Shown: positions 16,986-26,683 of the stretch, piece by piece
Layout of the letters: the number at the start of each line of letters is the position of its first letter
How positions within the stretch are numbered: the first letter of the stretch is position 1
Assembly (NCBI GenBank): GCA_963662905.2
Contig: CAXXFD010000001.1
Span: 496,001-560,000, forward strand
From: G963662905 sp963662905
GTDB taxonomy: Bacteria > Bacteroidota > Bacteroidia > Bacteroidales > WRLA01
DNA: 64,000 nucleotides
Direction: 5' to 3'
Notes under the pieces: generated by a model
Databases searched by the model: none
What the model saw: the letters and a program-made list of their open reading frames with translations, nothing else
Told to the model about the DNA's origin: nothing
Made by a program: the position numbers and the translations under genes

Positions 16986-19900
16986 TTATTTTCGCACTAG
17001 TACTCGTTTGGTGTGGATTTCGCCATCATGTTGTATCATGAGGAAGTAAACACCGTCGGCATAATTGCTCAGGTCGAGATTAATCAAGCCATTTTCATCT
17101 GCTGCTTCATCGGATTGATATACACAATCACCGAGTGAACTGATAATTTTAATATTCAGTTTATCGGAAGAGAAGTTTGCATACTCCAATGTAAACAGGC
17201 CATTCGATGGGTTCGGATATACATTGAGGCTTACATTATTGTTTTCATCAATACCAAAAAGGCGCTCAACTATAATTGTGATGGCATCGGATAATGAGCT
17301 TTCACCGCAATCGTTTACAGCTGCAACGCTGAGGCTTACTTCTCCCAGCTCAAGTCCGTTCCAACTTACAGTAACTTCGTTACCATTTACATTCAGCTCA
17401 CCAAAACCTGAAGGCTCCAGTGACCAATTGTATGAATCCGCTCCGGCAACTTCTGCAACTGAATAATTAGAAGTAGTTGTAATGTTCAAATCAACAAGCT
17501 CTGGTCCGGCAGGCATTTCAGGTTTAGCCGGTGCATATTCCATAGTCACAACAAACTCATTGCCCATATCATTCGAACAAGTTGTCGTTTGGTCTTGTGC
17601 CATAACGGTATAAGTTCCTTCCGTTGCCTGTGGGGCAAATGTGATAGCTGAGCCTGTTCCTGCAGCTGTGGTTCCTGTACTTGTGCCGTCAAGGAAAAGC
17701 TTGTAGGTTACTCCGCTTTCCGATGAGGCCAGACCCATTACTGCGCCTGCGCTGCCTTCACAGAATGCATCTTCGCCTGTGATCTCAAACTGCTCCGGCA
17801 ATGCATGTACTGCTACCGATACTTCTCCGCTGATGCTGCTGTAGCCATCGTTCACTTCTACATAGTAGGTCGTATTTACCTCAGGGCTTACTTCCGGGTT
17901 TTGCTCTTCGCTTGTAAAACCGGCAGGGTCGCTTGTCCATGCGTAGGTGTATTCGCCTGATCCGCCTCCGGGTATTGCGTGCAGCGTGGTCGTTGATCCG
18001 GGGCATACGGCTGCATCATCGGCTGTTACAGTTACGGCTAATGCTCCGCCTGTTACCGTTACCGTTACCTGGTCGGTGCCGGCACAGCCGCCTGTATTGT
18101 CGCTTACCTCGAGCGTAAAGACCGTGGTGGCGTCCAGTTCGGTGGTTTGTGGCTCGGCTACGTTGGGATCTAACAGTTTATCAGCGGGTTCCCAATGAAA
18201 ACTATAGCTGCCCGATCCGCCTGTTGCACTGCCATAGAGCTGTGTTGCCGTTCCATTTGGAATGGACACATCATCTCCGGCTTCTGCCTGTGGGATTTCC
18301 ATAATTTCTACTTCAAATGTTTCGGCATAGCCGTTACATGCATTGGCATTGGTTTCGGTCAGTTCTACGGTTCCTGTTCCGTAAATGCCCCAGTTTACTG
18401 TAATTTCATGGGTGCCCTGGCCGCTTTCGATGGTACCGCCGGTAATACTCCAGTTGTAAGTATTGCCTGCGTTTTCTGTTGTGGCATAGGTAGCGCCTTC
18501 TTCCTGTTCACATACAACTTCTGTTCCTGTGATTTCTGGTTGTGGTGATTCTGCTACGGTGACCACAAACGGAGCTGTGGTGCCTGCGCAGCCGCTGGTG
18601 CCGTTGGTTTCGGTTACTGTGAGTTCGCAGCCGCCCCAGCTGTCCCATACTACGCTTACTTCATTGGTGCCGCTGCCATTTACTATGGTTCCGCCGGCGA
18701 TTGTCCAGCTATAGCTGCAGCCTGCGTTGGAGGGTGTGTCATAAACCAGCGTATCGTTTTGACAAGCGGCATCGTCGCCTGTAATGGCGGGCTCGGGAAT
18801 GATATCTATCGTGATACTCAGGGCTGTGGATGTTGGTCCATCGCCACAGGCATTGGTGCCGGTTACCGTTAGGTCGGCTGTACCGTCGAAGGTCTGTGAC
18901 CATTCAATGGTGGCTGTGGTTCCGTTGGGCGTGATGGTTCCGGCTTCAGTTGGGTTCAGTGCCCAGGTATAATCGGTGGCATTATTGGCGCCTGTTGTGG
19001 TGTATTCGGTTCCGCTTGTTCCCTGGCATACGGCCTGGTTGCCTGATGGTGTGCCGGCCTGTGTCGGGGTTTCGTTTACGGATACTTCGAGTTCGTCGCT
19101 ATAGTCGCCATAGCCGCATGCGTTTTCTGCTTTTACCTTGATGTAGGCCAGGCCACTGAAGGTATCGGTCCAGTTAACGGTGGCTGCGGTATCTGTGGAG
19201 CTGATCGTTCCGGCTGAAGCGGGCGTGAGTTCCCATACGTAGCTTGTTATACCGGGATCATTGAGTTGCGGGCAGGTATAGTCATTGTCTTGTGTCTGGT
19301 CGCATACTACTTCATCGCCTGAAGGCTGGTCGGGGGATATGGGCAGTGGGTTGACGGTCAGCACCATATCGTCGGTTGCGGTTGCTGCTCCGCCGATGGC
19401 GTTCAGGGTCAGGGTTGCAAAGCCGGCTGCGGCATCAGCGGTGCCGGGGGTATAGGTAGCGGTGAGGCTGGTGGCATCGCTAAAGGTGCCGTTACCACTG
19501 GTTTCCCATAAAATGCTGTTGTAGTTGGAGGCGACACCGCTAAGCGTATGGCCTGTGGCTTCGCATACTTCGGCATCAGTGCCTGCATTGGCTGAGGGTG
19601 TGCCAAAGGCGGGAAGGATGATGAAATCAAGATAGGCCGCATCATCGCCTGAAGACATGCTGTAGTCCTTTTCATAGGCCCACTTGAAGGTGTGCGTTCC
19701 GGCTGGTACGGCGTATTGAGCTTTTGCCCAATTGAGCATACCCGACCAGGTGCCCAGAATATTACCATCCATATAAAACTGGAGTTTATCATAATTATTT
19801 TCTGACGAAATCATATGCCAGAAAGAGATACTATCATCGGTAATTACATCCAAAGTAATAATCAATTCCGATTCCTGGTTATCACTGACATCACCACTGG

Positions 19901-22859
19901 CGGCAGAATAGACACCCTCGTAAACCGGGCTTGTAACAACCTGCCAGGGCGCATCACCGCCACTGCTCCAGTTATATTGTGAAAAGTCTCCGCTTTCAAA
20001 ATCTTCAACGATTAATCCTATAGTTAATGTGAAATCTTTAGTGTCCGTATAGTGTACTCCACTGGCTACTTCATAAGTAAAATCGGCAGTAGAGCCAATC
20101 GTTGCATCTGGAGCAACGGTAATTTCAAAGGTTGCGTTATCACTTTCGCCCGGAGTAAGTTCCCCAAGGTTGGCCGAACCATTTGTAATAGTAATATCTG
20201 TTGAAGTCGTTGTTAAAGTAGCCATAACTCCTGCAGCAGAAGACTGGCCATTATTCGTTGTTGCAACAATTACAGAAGCTGTTTCACCCGGATCGAGGCG
20301 TCCGTTTCCGTTACCCGCTGCATCGTCGATAGTAATACTACCAGCTTCCAGTTGTGGGGCATAGAGCTCGAAAGCTAAACTACTGTTCCACACATCTGTG
20401 CCATTGGTGGAACTGATGCTAAGGGTTACCATATGGCCATCAGGAATGCTATCCGTAACATTAAAAGTATAACCATTATTGATCAGTTTTGTCTGGCCTG
20501 CATTGATTGTTCCATAGTTTTCGGTATCATCAGTAATCGTAACATACGAATCAGTAGTTGTGATATCCACTACGGTATTGTTGGAAGCACCGGAACCCAC
20601 GTTTTTCATTGTCAGGGAAAGACCCACTGTTTCACCGGGTTCTGGATTTCCATTTGCATTTCCTGAGGCATCATCAAGGGTATGGGAATCCTTGATTACA
20701 TATGGCCCGCTTGGAGGGATCACTGTAATTTGTTGTTCGTAACGATAGTGGTCCTGCTTGGTAACCACCAAATCAACAACATCTCCTGGAAGTTGGGTTG
20801 GGATTGTTAATGTAGTAGGCGTTCCATTGGATTGTTCTACAGCGAGAATTTCTCCGTCTTTGGAGAGGCAAATAGTTGCATATTCATCAACAGTAACTTC
20901 ATACTGAGTTACTCCGGAGAGGAGAACGCCATTATGCGTTACAGTCAGATTGAGAGGCACCTGTGTAAAAACAGTTGAATAAGCATCGCCATGATGATGG
21001 AAAAGCATATAGGTTACTTCCTTATTATTGGTGTTGTATGGCCAGTTCGATTGCGCCAGATAATGCTTACCATAAGCATTTGCGAATGCAGGCCTTACAT
21101 CATCATAGGCATTGGTTGTTCCGTAATCGGGAAGGAATTCCGACCACATATCATCATACATACCCCAAACATAGGTGTCGTTTACAAAAGAATAAGAAAC
21201 TTCGGAAGCGGCAATGATTCCCAGTGCTCCTGAGTTTTGTCCGTTATAGGTATAGCGATGGAATTTTTCAGCAAAAACTTCCGATCCATAATTATACTTA
21301 CCTGTTAAACAGTTGATAGAGAACACAAAAGTAAGATCAGTATTGGTCAGTCCATTGATATCGGAATTGCCATAATCCGGTTCGCCCCATCCAGTTTCTC
21401 CACCATGATCACGGTGCTGGAGCATAAAAGCTCCTGAGTTAATTGCATTGTTCACGCCAGCAGCAGTACCGCCGGTCCAGCCACCAAGTGTTGAAGGCTC
21501 CTGTGGGATATATCCTGTACCACTGGGGCCAAAATAGCTTACTACTGTGCTGGTATTAGTCGCTGTTGACCAGGTTGAACCGGGAGAGCCGGAATAGATG
21601 GCGTTAATACGAACAGGATCTTTGCCGAGTTCATTACTCCAGAAACCTCCAACAGACTCAGAACAAATCTGAAACCAGCGCTCGGTTTGCCAGCCCAATG
21701 CAGTAATCGGGTGATCATAAAAATCAGGACTGGTTGGAGGATCCATTTCATAATTTTTAAACTTGGTCACCATAGTTTCCAGATGAGTGGCATTTTGCGC
21801 TGTCATTCGAGCAAATGCGATATCCGGAAGTTTATCGTTATCCACATCAGCATAGATGTTGTCCGAAACACAATAGCTGTTCCAGATTGGCGAAACAATT
21901 GTATTTCCGGAAGAACCATAGTCGCCTATTAAAAGTACTGCTGAAGGAGGAACATCCCAGGTATTATATGCATTGTTCACATAGTTTTCAATAGCTGTTG
22001 TGGTATTTCCACCGATTTCAGTAGTTGTAACCACACCGGTTTTAATACCTTGTTTGTTACGGAAAAGTGCGATGGTATCTGCCCATGCAGTAAATACAGG
22101 GTCATCGGGGGTGATGATGATATAATCCAAATCGGGTGTACGGGTTCCGGAACCGTTGCGGTAGGCATAGCCTGCTTCCGGAAGGCTTTCGTAGTTCAAA
22201 ACGCTGCTTTTGAGCACATCTTCCCACCAGGGGCTGCGGTAGCGCAAATCGCCATACCCATTACCGCCGGTGATGCTCAATTCAACTTTAAGATCGTGAT
22301 AAACAATCAGTTCCTTTGTTACAGGATTATATTGCCATGGGGTAATACCGAGCATAAGCACTTCAACACCACGGATTTTCGTGCGCATTCCAACTTGCAC
22401 CGGTTTTGCAGGGTAGAATGCATCTTTAGAATAAACCTTTTGATCTTTCTCATAGAATAAAGGACCATTATCGGTATCTAAAGGAATGCGCGGACTTGGC
22501 GCAATATCAATATTTTGAATAGTTTCCGTACGTGAAGACAGAATATTTACTTCTACTTGCGCACCGGTTGGTATTGCTATAAATTTACCGGATCCCGGTA
22601 AATCGGGCATCCCTTCATCTCCGGGCAGGAAAGCTCCCGGCATCAGTACATTGGTCATCAACTCGCCTTTGATATCATTATCGGTAAGGCTAAATTTTTT
22701 GATTGAATAATTTACATAAACAGCGTCGGAGCGGCTTTCGTCAAGGCTAAAGCCCTGCGGACCCCAACTGTCGGGATAACTGAATTCCCTTAGGTTTTGA
22801 GCACCTGCACTAATAGCAAGTACTATAAAACCAATTAAAAAGAGAGTAAATATTTTCAT
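16986..22859 (-). CDS. Giant C25-family peptidase, divergent catalytic half, multi-Ig tail, T9SS sorting domain
   Basis: A 1957-aa secreted protein. The signal peptide (MKIFTLFLIGFIVLAISAGA) is followed by a propeptide to about 240 and a C25 domain to about 640. The His is in QHRDHGGE (about 485) and the Cys in SINCLTGKY (about 517). The catalytic half is clearly different from the two other complete C25 genes here, so its specificity probably differs. A carboxypeptidase-regulatory-like or Ig module, two CARDB-like modules, a MAM-like module and the long PKD/Ig string follow; residues about 1047-1761 are almost identical to the neighbouring gene. The end is a T9SS sorting domain (VYPNPSNGLFTL, final RVLVRK). 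A different catalytic head joined to the same tail suggests recombination between cargo genes. Confidence 0.9.
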   Translation of the reverse strand: MKIFTLFLIGFIVLAISAGAQNLREFSYPDSWGPQGFSLDESRSDAVYVNYSIKKFSLTDNDIKGELMTNVLMPGAFLPGDEGMPDLPGSGKFIAIPTGAQVEVNILSSRTETIQNIDIAPSPRIPLDTDNGPLFYEKDQKVYSKDAFYPAKPVQVGMRTKIRGVEVLMLGITPWQYNPVTKELIVYHDLKVELSITGGNGYGDLRYRSPWWEDVLKSSVLNYESLPEAGYAYRNGSGTRTPDLDYIIITPDDPVFTAWADTIALFRNKQGIKTGVVTTTEIGGNTTTAIENYVNNAYNTWDVPPSAVLLIGDYGSSGNTIVSPIWNSYCVSDNIYADVDNDKLPDIAFARMTAQNATHLETMVTKFKNYEMDPPTSPDFYDHPITALGWQTERWFQICSESVGGFWSNELGKDPVRINAIYSGSPGSTWSTATNTSTVVSYFGPSGTGYIPQEPSTLGGWTGGTAAGVNNAINSGAFMLQHRDHGGETGWGEPDYGNSDINGLTNTDLTFVFSINCLTGKYNYGSEVFAEKFHRYTYNGQNSGALGIIAASEVSYSFVNDTYVWGMYDDMWSEFLPDYGTTNAYDDVRPAFANAYGKHYLAQSNWPYNTNNKEVTYMLFHHHGDAYSTVFTQVPLNLTVTHNGVLLSGVTQYEVTVDEYATICLSKDGEILAVEQSNGTPTTLTIPTQLPGDVVDLVVTKQDHYRYEQQITVIPPSGPYVIKDSHTLDDASGNANGNPEPGETVGLSLTMKNVGSGASNNTVVDITTTDSYVTITDDTENYGTINAGQTKLINNGYTFNVTDSIPDGHMVTLSISSTNGTDVWNSSLAFELYAPQLEAGSITIDDAAGNGNGRLDPGETASVIVATTNNGQSSAAGVMATLTTTSTDITITNGSANLGELTPGESDNATFEITVAPDATIGSTADFTYEVASGVHYTDTKDFTLTIGLIVEDFESGDFSQYNWSSGGDAPWQVVTSPVYEGVYSAASGDVSDNQESELIITLDVITDDSISFWHMISSENNYDKLQFYMDGNILGTWSGMLNWAKAQYAVPAGTHTFKWAYEKDYSMSSGDDAAYLDFIILPAFGTPSANAGTDAEVCEATGHTLSGVASNYNSILWETSGNGTFSDATSLTATYTPGTADAAAGFATLTLNAIGGAATATDDMVLTVNPLPISPDQPSGDEVVCDQTQDNDYTCPQLNDPGITSYVWELTPASAGTISSTDTAATVNWTDTFSGLAYIKVKAENACGYGDYSDELEVSVNETPTQAGTPSGNQAVCQGTSGTEYTTTGANNATDYTWALNPTEAGTITPNGTTATIEWSQTFDGTADLTVTGTNACGDGPTSTALSITIDIIPEPAITGDDAACQNDTLVYDTPSNAGCSYSWTIAGGTIVNGSGTNEVSVVWDSWGGCELTVTETNGTSGCAGTTAPFVVTVAESPQPEITGTEVVCEQEEGATYATTENAGNTYNWSITGGTIESGQGTHEITVNWGIYGTGTVELTETNANACNGYAETFEVEIMEIPQAEAGDDVSIPNGTATQLYGSATGGSGSYSFHWEPADKLLDPNVAEPQTTELDATTVFTLEVSDNTGGCAGTDQVTVTVTGGALAVTVTADDAAVCPGSTTTLHAIPGGGSGEYTYAWTSDPAGFTSEEQNPEVSPEVNTTYYVEVNDGYSSISGEVSVAVHALPEQFEITGEDAFCEGSAGAVMGLASSESGVTYKLFLDGTSTGTTAAGTGSAITFAPQATEGTYTVMAQDQTTTCSNDMGNEFVVTMEYAPAKPEMPAGPELVDLNITTTSNYSVAEVAGADSYNWSLEPSGFGELNVNGNEVTVSWNGLELGEVSLSVAAVNDCGESSLSDAITIIVERLFGIDENNNVSLNVYPNPSNGLFTLEYANFSSDKLNIKIISSLGDCVYQSDEAADENGLINLDLSNYADGVYFLMIQHDGEIHTKRVLVRK
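17577..19717. repeat. 2.1-kb near-identical direct repeat, copy 2
   Basis: Partner of 11596-13736 at a constant offset of 5981 bases, same orientation. Both edges are abrupt. On the right (gene-upstream) side the sequences stop matching closely just after the GGCGTATT ending at 19717, inside the MAM-like module. On the left they stop near 17577, at the end of the repeat string. Confidence 0.93.
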
Positions 22860-22912
22860 GAAATTTGATTGATATTAGTGGATAAAGTATTGACTTTCTA
22901 ATTTTTAGATCA

Positions 22913-22920
22913 CAAATCTA
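22913..22920 (-). promoter_or_regulatory. Putative -7 element of the C25 gene at 16986-22859
   Basis: TAGATTTG on the minus strand, about 53 bases upstream of the ATG at 22859. No -33 TTG at the right distance, so weak. Confidence 0.3.
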
Positions 22921-22967
22921 AATAAATTTCACAATGAAGTAATTTTAAAAAATGTGAAAAGCAGAAG

Positions 22968-25718
22968 CTAAAACACTATTTTTAAGCATTCCTGATAGTC
23001 ATTCAGACGAAAATTGAGCAATAAAAGTTGGTTTGGTTTTATTAGATCAGGTAATTTAAATTCATTCCAACCATTTTTTGTCGCTATGACTTTTTTCGCA
23101 GCAATTTTGCGGCCTTGCAAATCCAGCCATTCAAAAGTACAGAGTTGTCCTTGCTTCGCATTAAAGGAAATACGTATTTCATTGTTTGCGGGATTTCTAA
23201 AAGCCCTTAGACGAGAAGTGTTTTCCGTTTTTAAACCATCAGGAACTGAAACCACATGGCCGTTCAGGAAATCATGAATGACTTCAAGGTTTTGTCCGGG
23301 CTGCTCAATTCCGCCCCATTCAAATGACGTCCCAAATGTACGGTACGTGCCGGCATCATGGGCAACACCAATGCAATAGCCCTCATCCTTATTAAAAATT
23401 TCATCCGAAGCCGATGCTGCGGCTTTAATGCGATCGACCGAAAGATTCGTTCCGGTATAAGGACTTTGGAGATTTTTGAGCAATCCACCATTAATGCCAT
23501 TAAGATAAAAAAGGTCGTCCGCGCCATTATCCAGCGCTTCTATGCCAAACATTTCGGTTAATGTGCTTCCTTTATTGAAGAACCAGGCATCACCGCCTTC
23601 GAGATAAGCTGAGCCACCACTATTTAGAAAGCTCTCAATCAACCGGACATCCGAAGGCGTCATAAGATGGGCGTACTGCCTCATGCCCATACAGATATAT
23701 ACGGTTTCAAACTGAAGGATGCTGTCGTTGAGACTTTCGAAGGAATGCGTATAGATGTTTTTCTGCGCTAACTGCTCCCGGATAAGTGGTGCAGAATAAT
23801 GATCCAAAGAAAGATCGACAACTGCTGTATTTACTGCGCCAATTTGCAGCTCAAAAGCGTAATGAGCCGAATCAGCTTCCTCATTGAAATAATAAATCAG
23901 TTCCGGGCAGCTAGTATATCCATCAGGGCATTCGGTACCGGCTGAAATATTAAATACTACATCCTGAAATGCACCTGCCGGCATGTTATCAATAATAATT
24001 TCTTCGGGTGTAATTTCTATATATGACGAAGTATCCCGAAAAGCAATACGGATATTTTCACCGGCAATCATTCCATTATTTAAAAAAGTAAGGGTCATTT
24101 GTCCGGTTTCGCCCGGATCAAGCCTGCCGTTTCCGCCCGGTTCGCTGAGCCTGTCGCCACTGAAAACAATCCAGGCATGTGCTTCTTTTTGAATTTCCTG
24201 TACGGCATCCAGAAGGATACTGTTTTCGGTTTGTTCCGGATCGTGCATATCCCTGATCCTGAAAAAGCGTGCAGAAGGTATCTGGCTTCGCTGCAGGTCG
24301 AAGCACAAATCCTGAGCAGGCTTTAGCCCTTTCCAGGGGCCATCGGGTGAATTTGCTGCATCAATCTGTACCAAAGTATCCAAAGGTTGATTATGGGTAA
24401 TCAGCTGAATATCTGCACCACGAGTATCCCGGACCGGCTCATTCATTTCAACGATCATCCACCCACCGGCGCCTAAAGCACAAATATGCTGATCGGGAAT
24501 GGAAAGCGCTTTCCAGGGCTTGGGATTATCAGAATAATCACTTAAAGCGCGGCCACAGGCCAGAAGACGATAGGCTGTATTTTGCTTGCCATTCAGAGGA
24601 TGCAATAAAATTTCAAAGTAAAGGCTGTCTTCAATGCCGACATTTATATTCTCCAAAGTATCAGGGAAATAGCCATCGGCATGCACAATCAGCTGATATT
24701 GACCGGAATCAACAATGCGATGAAAATCACCCATTTGTTGGTCGTTAAAAAACCATGGATGCCCTGAAGAAAGCTGAAGGCCGGCAGAAACCGGTTCATT
24801 GGTTATGGCATTCAAAACCCGTCCGTGCAAACCGAACCTTCCGGCTTCAATCAAATCCAGCATGGGCTGTTTATTAATCAGGAAATAATAAGGAATCTGG
24901 GAAACCGGAGGGGTTTTGTCGTCGCTGATTTCCATAGACCAGCCCATCATCCCAAAGCTGCCGTAATCGTAATCTTTGGTACTTCCGTTGGATTTATAAA
25001 GCACATGCGAAACCTGTCCGTATTCGAGCGTATCATATCCGGAAGCATCGGCATAGCGTTTTGAAAGCCAGTAAAATGCATCTTCATCAGATGTACGGAA
25101 CTGAGTATAGCTCCAGGGATAATATATACCTTCATATCCGGCATGAAAAGAGGAATGCAGGCTAAAATTCCGTTCCATCATCAAATCCCGCACCGCTCTG
25201 GTTTCCGGTTGGGAGAATGGAGCTGTGTTGGAACCCCAGCTTTTCCAGTAAAACCCAAAATCACGGTTCAAATCCATTCCGTTGGCATTGAGCCTTTTTT
25301 CATGCACACGTCCATCAGGATTTACCATAGGCCAGATGAATACCTCACGGTTATCGATCAAATAAGTTATTTGTGCATCAGACCCATAGGAAGTACAGAG
25401 TAAATCGGCAAAGCGGATCATATTTTCGGCAGCCATAATTTCATCGCCATGAATGCCCCCGTCAAAGAAAACTTCCGGTTCTGTTTCATTTTCCGCAACA
25501 TTATCGCTGATTTTAAGATATGCCAATGTCCTGCCTTCAACAGAAGTGCCCGCATTTACGTATTCGCAAATTCCCGGATGTTCATTTGCCAGTTGCTGCA
25601 TCCAAAAAATAATGTTTTCGTAGGATGAATATTGATCGCGCGACTGGTTCTCCTGAGCATTCAGGATATTTGCAAGAAAGGTAAGGTTTAACAGTAAAAG
25701 CCATGGATACTTCAGCAT
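22968..25718 (-). CDS. Secreted M14 zinc carboxypeptidase with C-terminal sorting-like domain
   Basis: A 916-aa metallocarboxypeptidase that would remove C-terminal residues from peptides. Signal peptide to about residue 21. The M14 domain (about 30-300) has zinc ligands His90 and Glu93 in GGIHGDE and His192 in SSFHAGYEG, the substrate-binding NRDF motif (151-154) and the catalytic Glu near 263 in GWSMEISD. A carboxypeptidase-regulatory-like domain (GLHGRVLNAITNEP) follows at about 295-375. Then come a discoidin-like region, a CARDB-like region (LDPGETGQMTL) and a domain resembling a class-I-amidotransferase-like fold (about 640-830). The C-terminus (FRNPANNEIRISF) is a divergent T9SS sorting domain. 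It follows the C25 block and would trim peptides those enzymes release (inference). Confidence 0.9.
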   Translation of the reverse strand: MLKYPWLLLLNLTFLANILNAQENQSRDQYSSYENIIFWMQQLANEHPGICEYVNAGTSVEGRTLAYLKISDNVAENETEPEVFFDGGIHGDEIMAAENMIRFADLLCTSYGSDAQITYLIDNREVFIWPMVNPDGRVHEKRLNANGMDLNRDFGFYWKSWGSNTAPFSQPETRAVRDLMMERNFSLHSSFHAGYEGIYYPWSYTQFRTSDEDAFYWLSKRYADASGYDTLEYGQVSHVLYKSNGSTKDYDYGSFGMMGWSMEISDDKTPPVSQIPYYFLINKQPMLDLIEAGRFGLHGRVLNAITNEPVSAGLQLSSGHPWFFNDQQMGDFHRIVDSGQYQLIVHADGYFPDTLENINVGIEDSLYFEILLHPLNGKQNTAYRLLACGRALSDYSDNPKPWKALSIPDQHICALGAGGWMIVEMNEPVRDTRGADIQLITHNQPLDTLVQIDAANSPDGPWKGLKPAQDLCFDLQRSQIPSARFFRIRDMHDPEQTENSILLDAVQEIQKEAHAWIVFSGDRLSEPGGNGRLDPGETGQMTLTFLNNGMIAGENIRIAFRDTSSYIEITPEEIIIDNMPAGAFQDVVFNISAGTECPDGYTSCPELIYYFNEEADSAHYAFELQIGAVNTAVVDLSLDHYSAPLIREQLAQKNIYTHSFESLNDSILQFETVYICMGMRQYAHLMTPSDVRLIESFLNSGGSAYLEGGDAWFFNKGSTLTEMFGIEALDNGADDLFYLNGINGGLLKNLQSPYTGTNLSVDRIKAAASASDEIFNKDEGYCIGVAHDAGTYRTFGTSFEWGGIEQPGQNLEVIHDFLNGHVVSVPDGLKTENTSRLRAFRNPANNEIRISFNAKQGQLCTFEWLDLQGRKIAAKKVIATKNGWNEFKLPDLIKPNQLLLLNFRLNDYQECLKIVF

Positions 25719-25784
25719 ATCTTTTATCGTAAGATGAATGGTGCCAAAGGTACAAATATCTGTTTGGGGAAATAAAAGGATTTT

Positions 25785-26657
25785 CTATCGGAAAATATCG
25801 AGATAGCGTTCCAATTCATCGGCTCTTCCTTTTTGGCCATCTTTATAGAAGGAAATCTGCATATCCTTCAGCAATCGGTGAATTACGGTTGTGTCTTTTA
25901 CAGGCAGATAAAAACGCTCTTTTTGCTTGATATCAATTTCGTTAAGGTAGCGTGAAATTTCATCAGCAATAAAAATGGTTCCTTCGGCAAATGGGTTGAT
26001 ATAAAAAAGCACATCAGAACGCTTCCATTCACGCGCTTCTTCTTTTTGTTGCACAAACGCCAGAACAAAATGATGTGGCAGGTTAATTCCGTAAACCGGT
26101 AGCTCGAGCATGCGCCCCAAAATCAGATAAATCAGTGCCAGGCTTATGGGGTTTCCCTTCCGGCTTTCCATAACTTTGTTGAGGAACATATTCTCGGGTG
26201 CATTCAGGTATTTCCGGTTACCGGAGAAGCCATGCACACGGTACAAAACATGGTTGAACACCCTTATTTTATTCAAATCGGTGATTGATTGGTTCATCTC
26301 CATACGGATGTGACCGGCAATCGCCATCAGTTCATTTCGGATTGTTTTTAGAGAAATATCCGGGTAATGAAATTTTGCGGCCAGATATGCCCCTTCGAGG
26401 AGATCGTGCTCACTGAAATTCTTCCAGCTGATCAGGTCAAGATAGAGCTCATCGCGCTGGATCAGGCGGATCAGGCTTTCGGCCCTTTGGCGTGCAAGCG
26501 GGCTCTTGAGGTCTGCCCATGCCACTTCCAGTTCCGAAAGGGCAAGGTTTCCAAACGAATAAATACGGTCTTTCACTTCCGTAAAAACAGAATCGTCCGG
26601 CTCATCCAGCATGGAGATCAGCGCGTTTAATTCCTTATTTTTGGTTTGTGCAGACAA
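25785..26657 (-). CDS. SirB1/YchA-family transglutaminase-like protein
   Basis: A 290-aa cytoplasmic-looking protein without signal peptide. It matches the SirB1 family (transglutaminase-like superfamily, Transglut_core2). The typical segment RKGNPISLALIYL sits at about 168-180, with INLPHHFVLAF about 18 residues later. The N-terminal third is helical. The biochemical role of this family is poorly defined; in many bacteria it accompanies core genes. It starts 26 bases downstream of the stop of the PLP enzyme gene at 26684 on the same strand, so the two may be co-transcribed. The family assignment is fairly firm; no function is claimed. Confidence 0.8.
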   Translation of the reverse strand: MSAQTKNKELNALISMLDEPDDSVFTEVKDRIYSFGNLALSELEVAWADLKSPLARQRAESLIRLIQRDELYLDLISWKNFSEHDLLEGAYLAAKFHYPDISLKTIRNELMAIAGHIRMEMNQSITDLNKIRVFNHVLYRVHGFSGNRKYLNAPENMFLNKVMESRKGNPISLALIYLILGRMLELPVYGINLPHHFVLAFVQQKEEAREWKRSDVLFYINPFAEGTIFIADEISRYLNEIDIKQKERFYLPVKDTTVIHRLLKDMQISFYKDGQKGRADELERYLDIFR

Positions 26658-26683
26658 TTCTATTCTTTTTTATTGATATTCAC

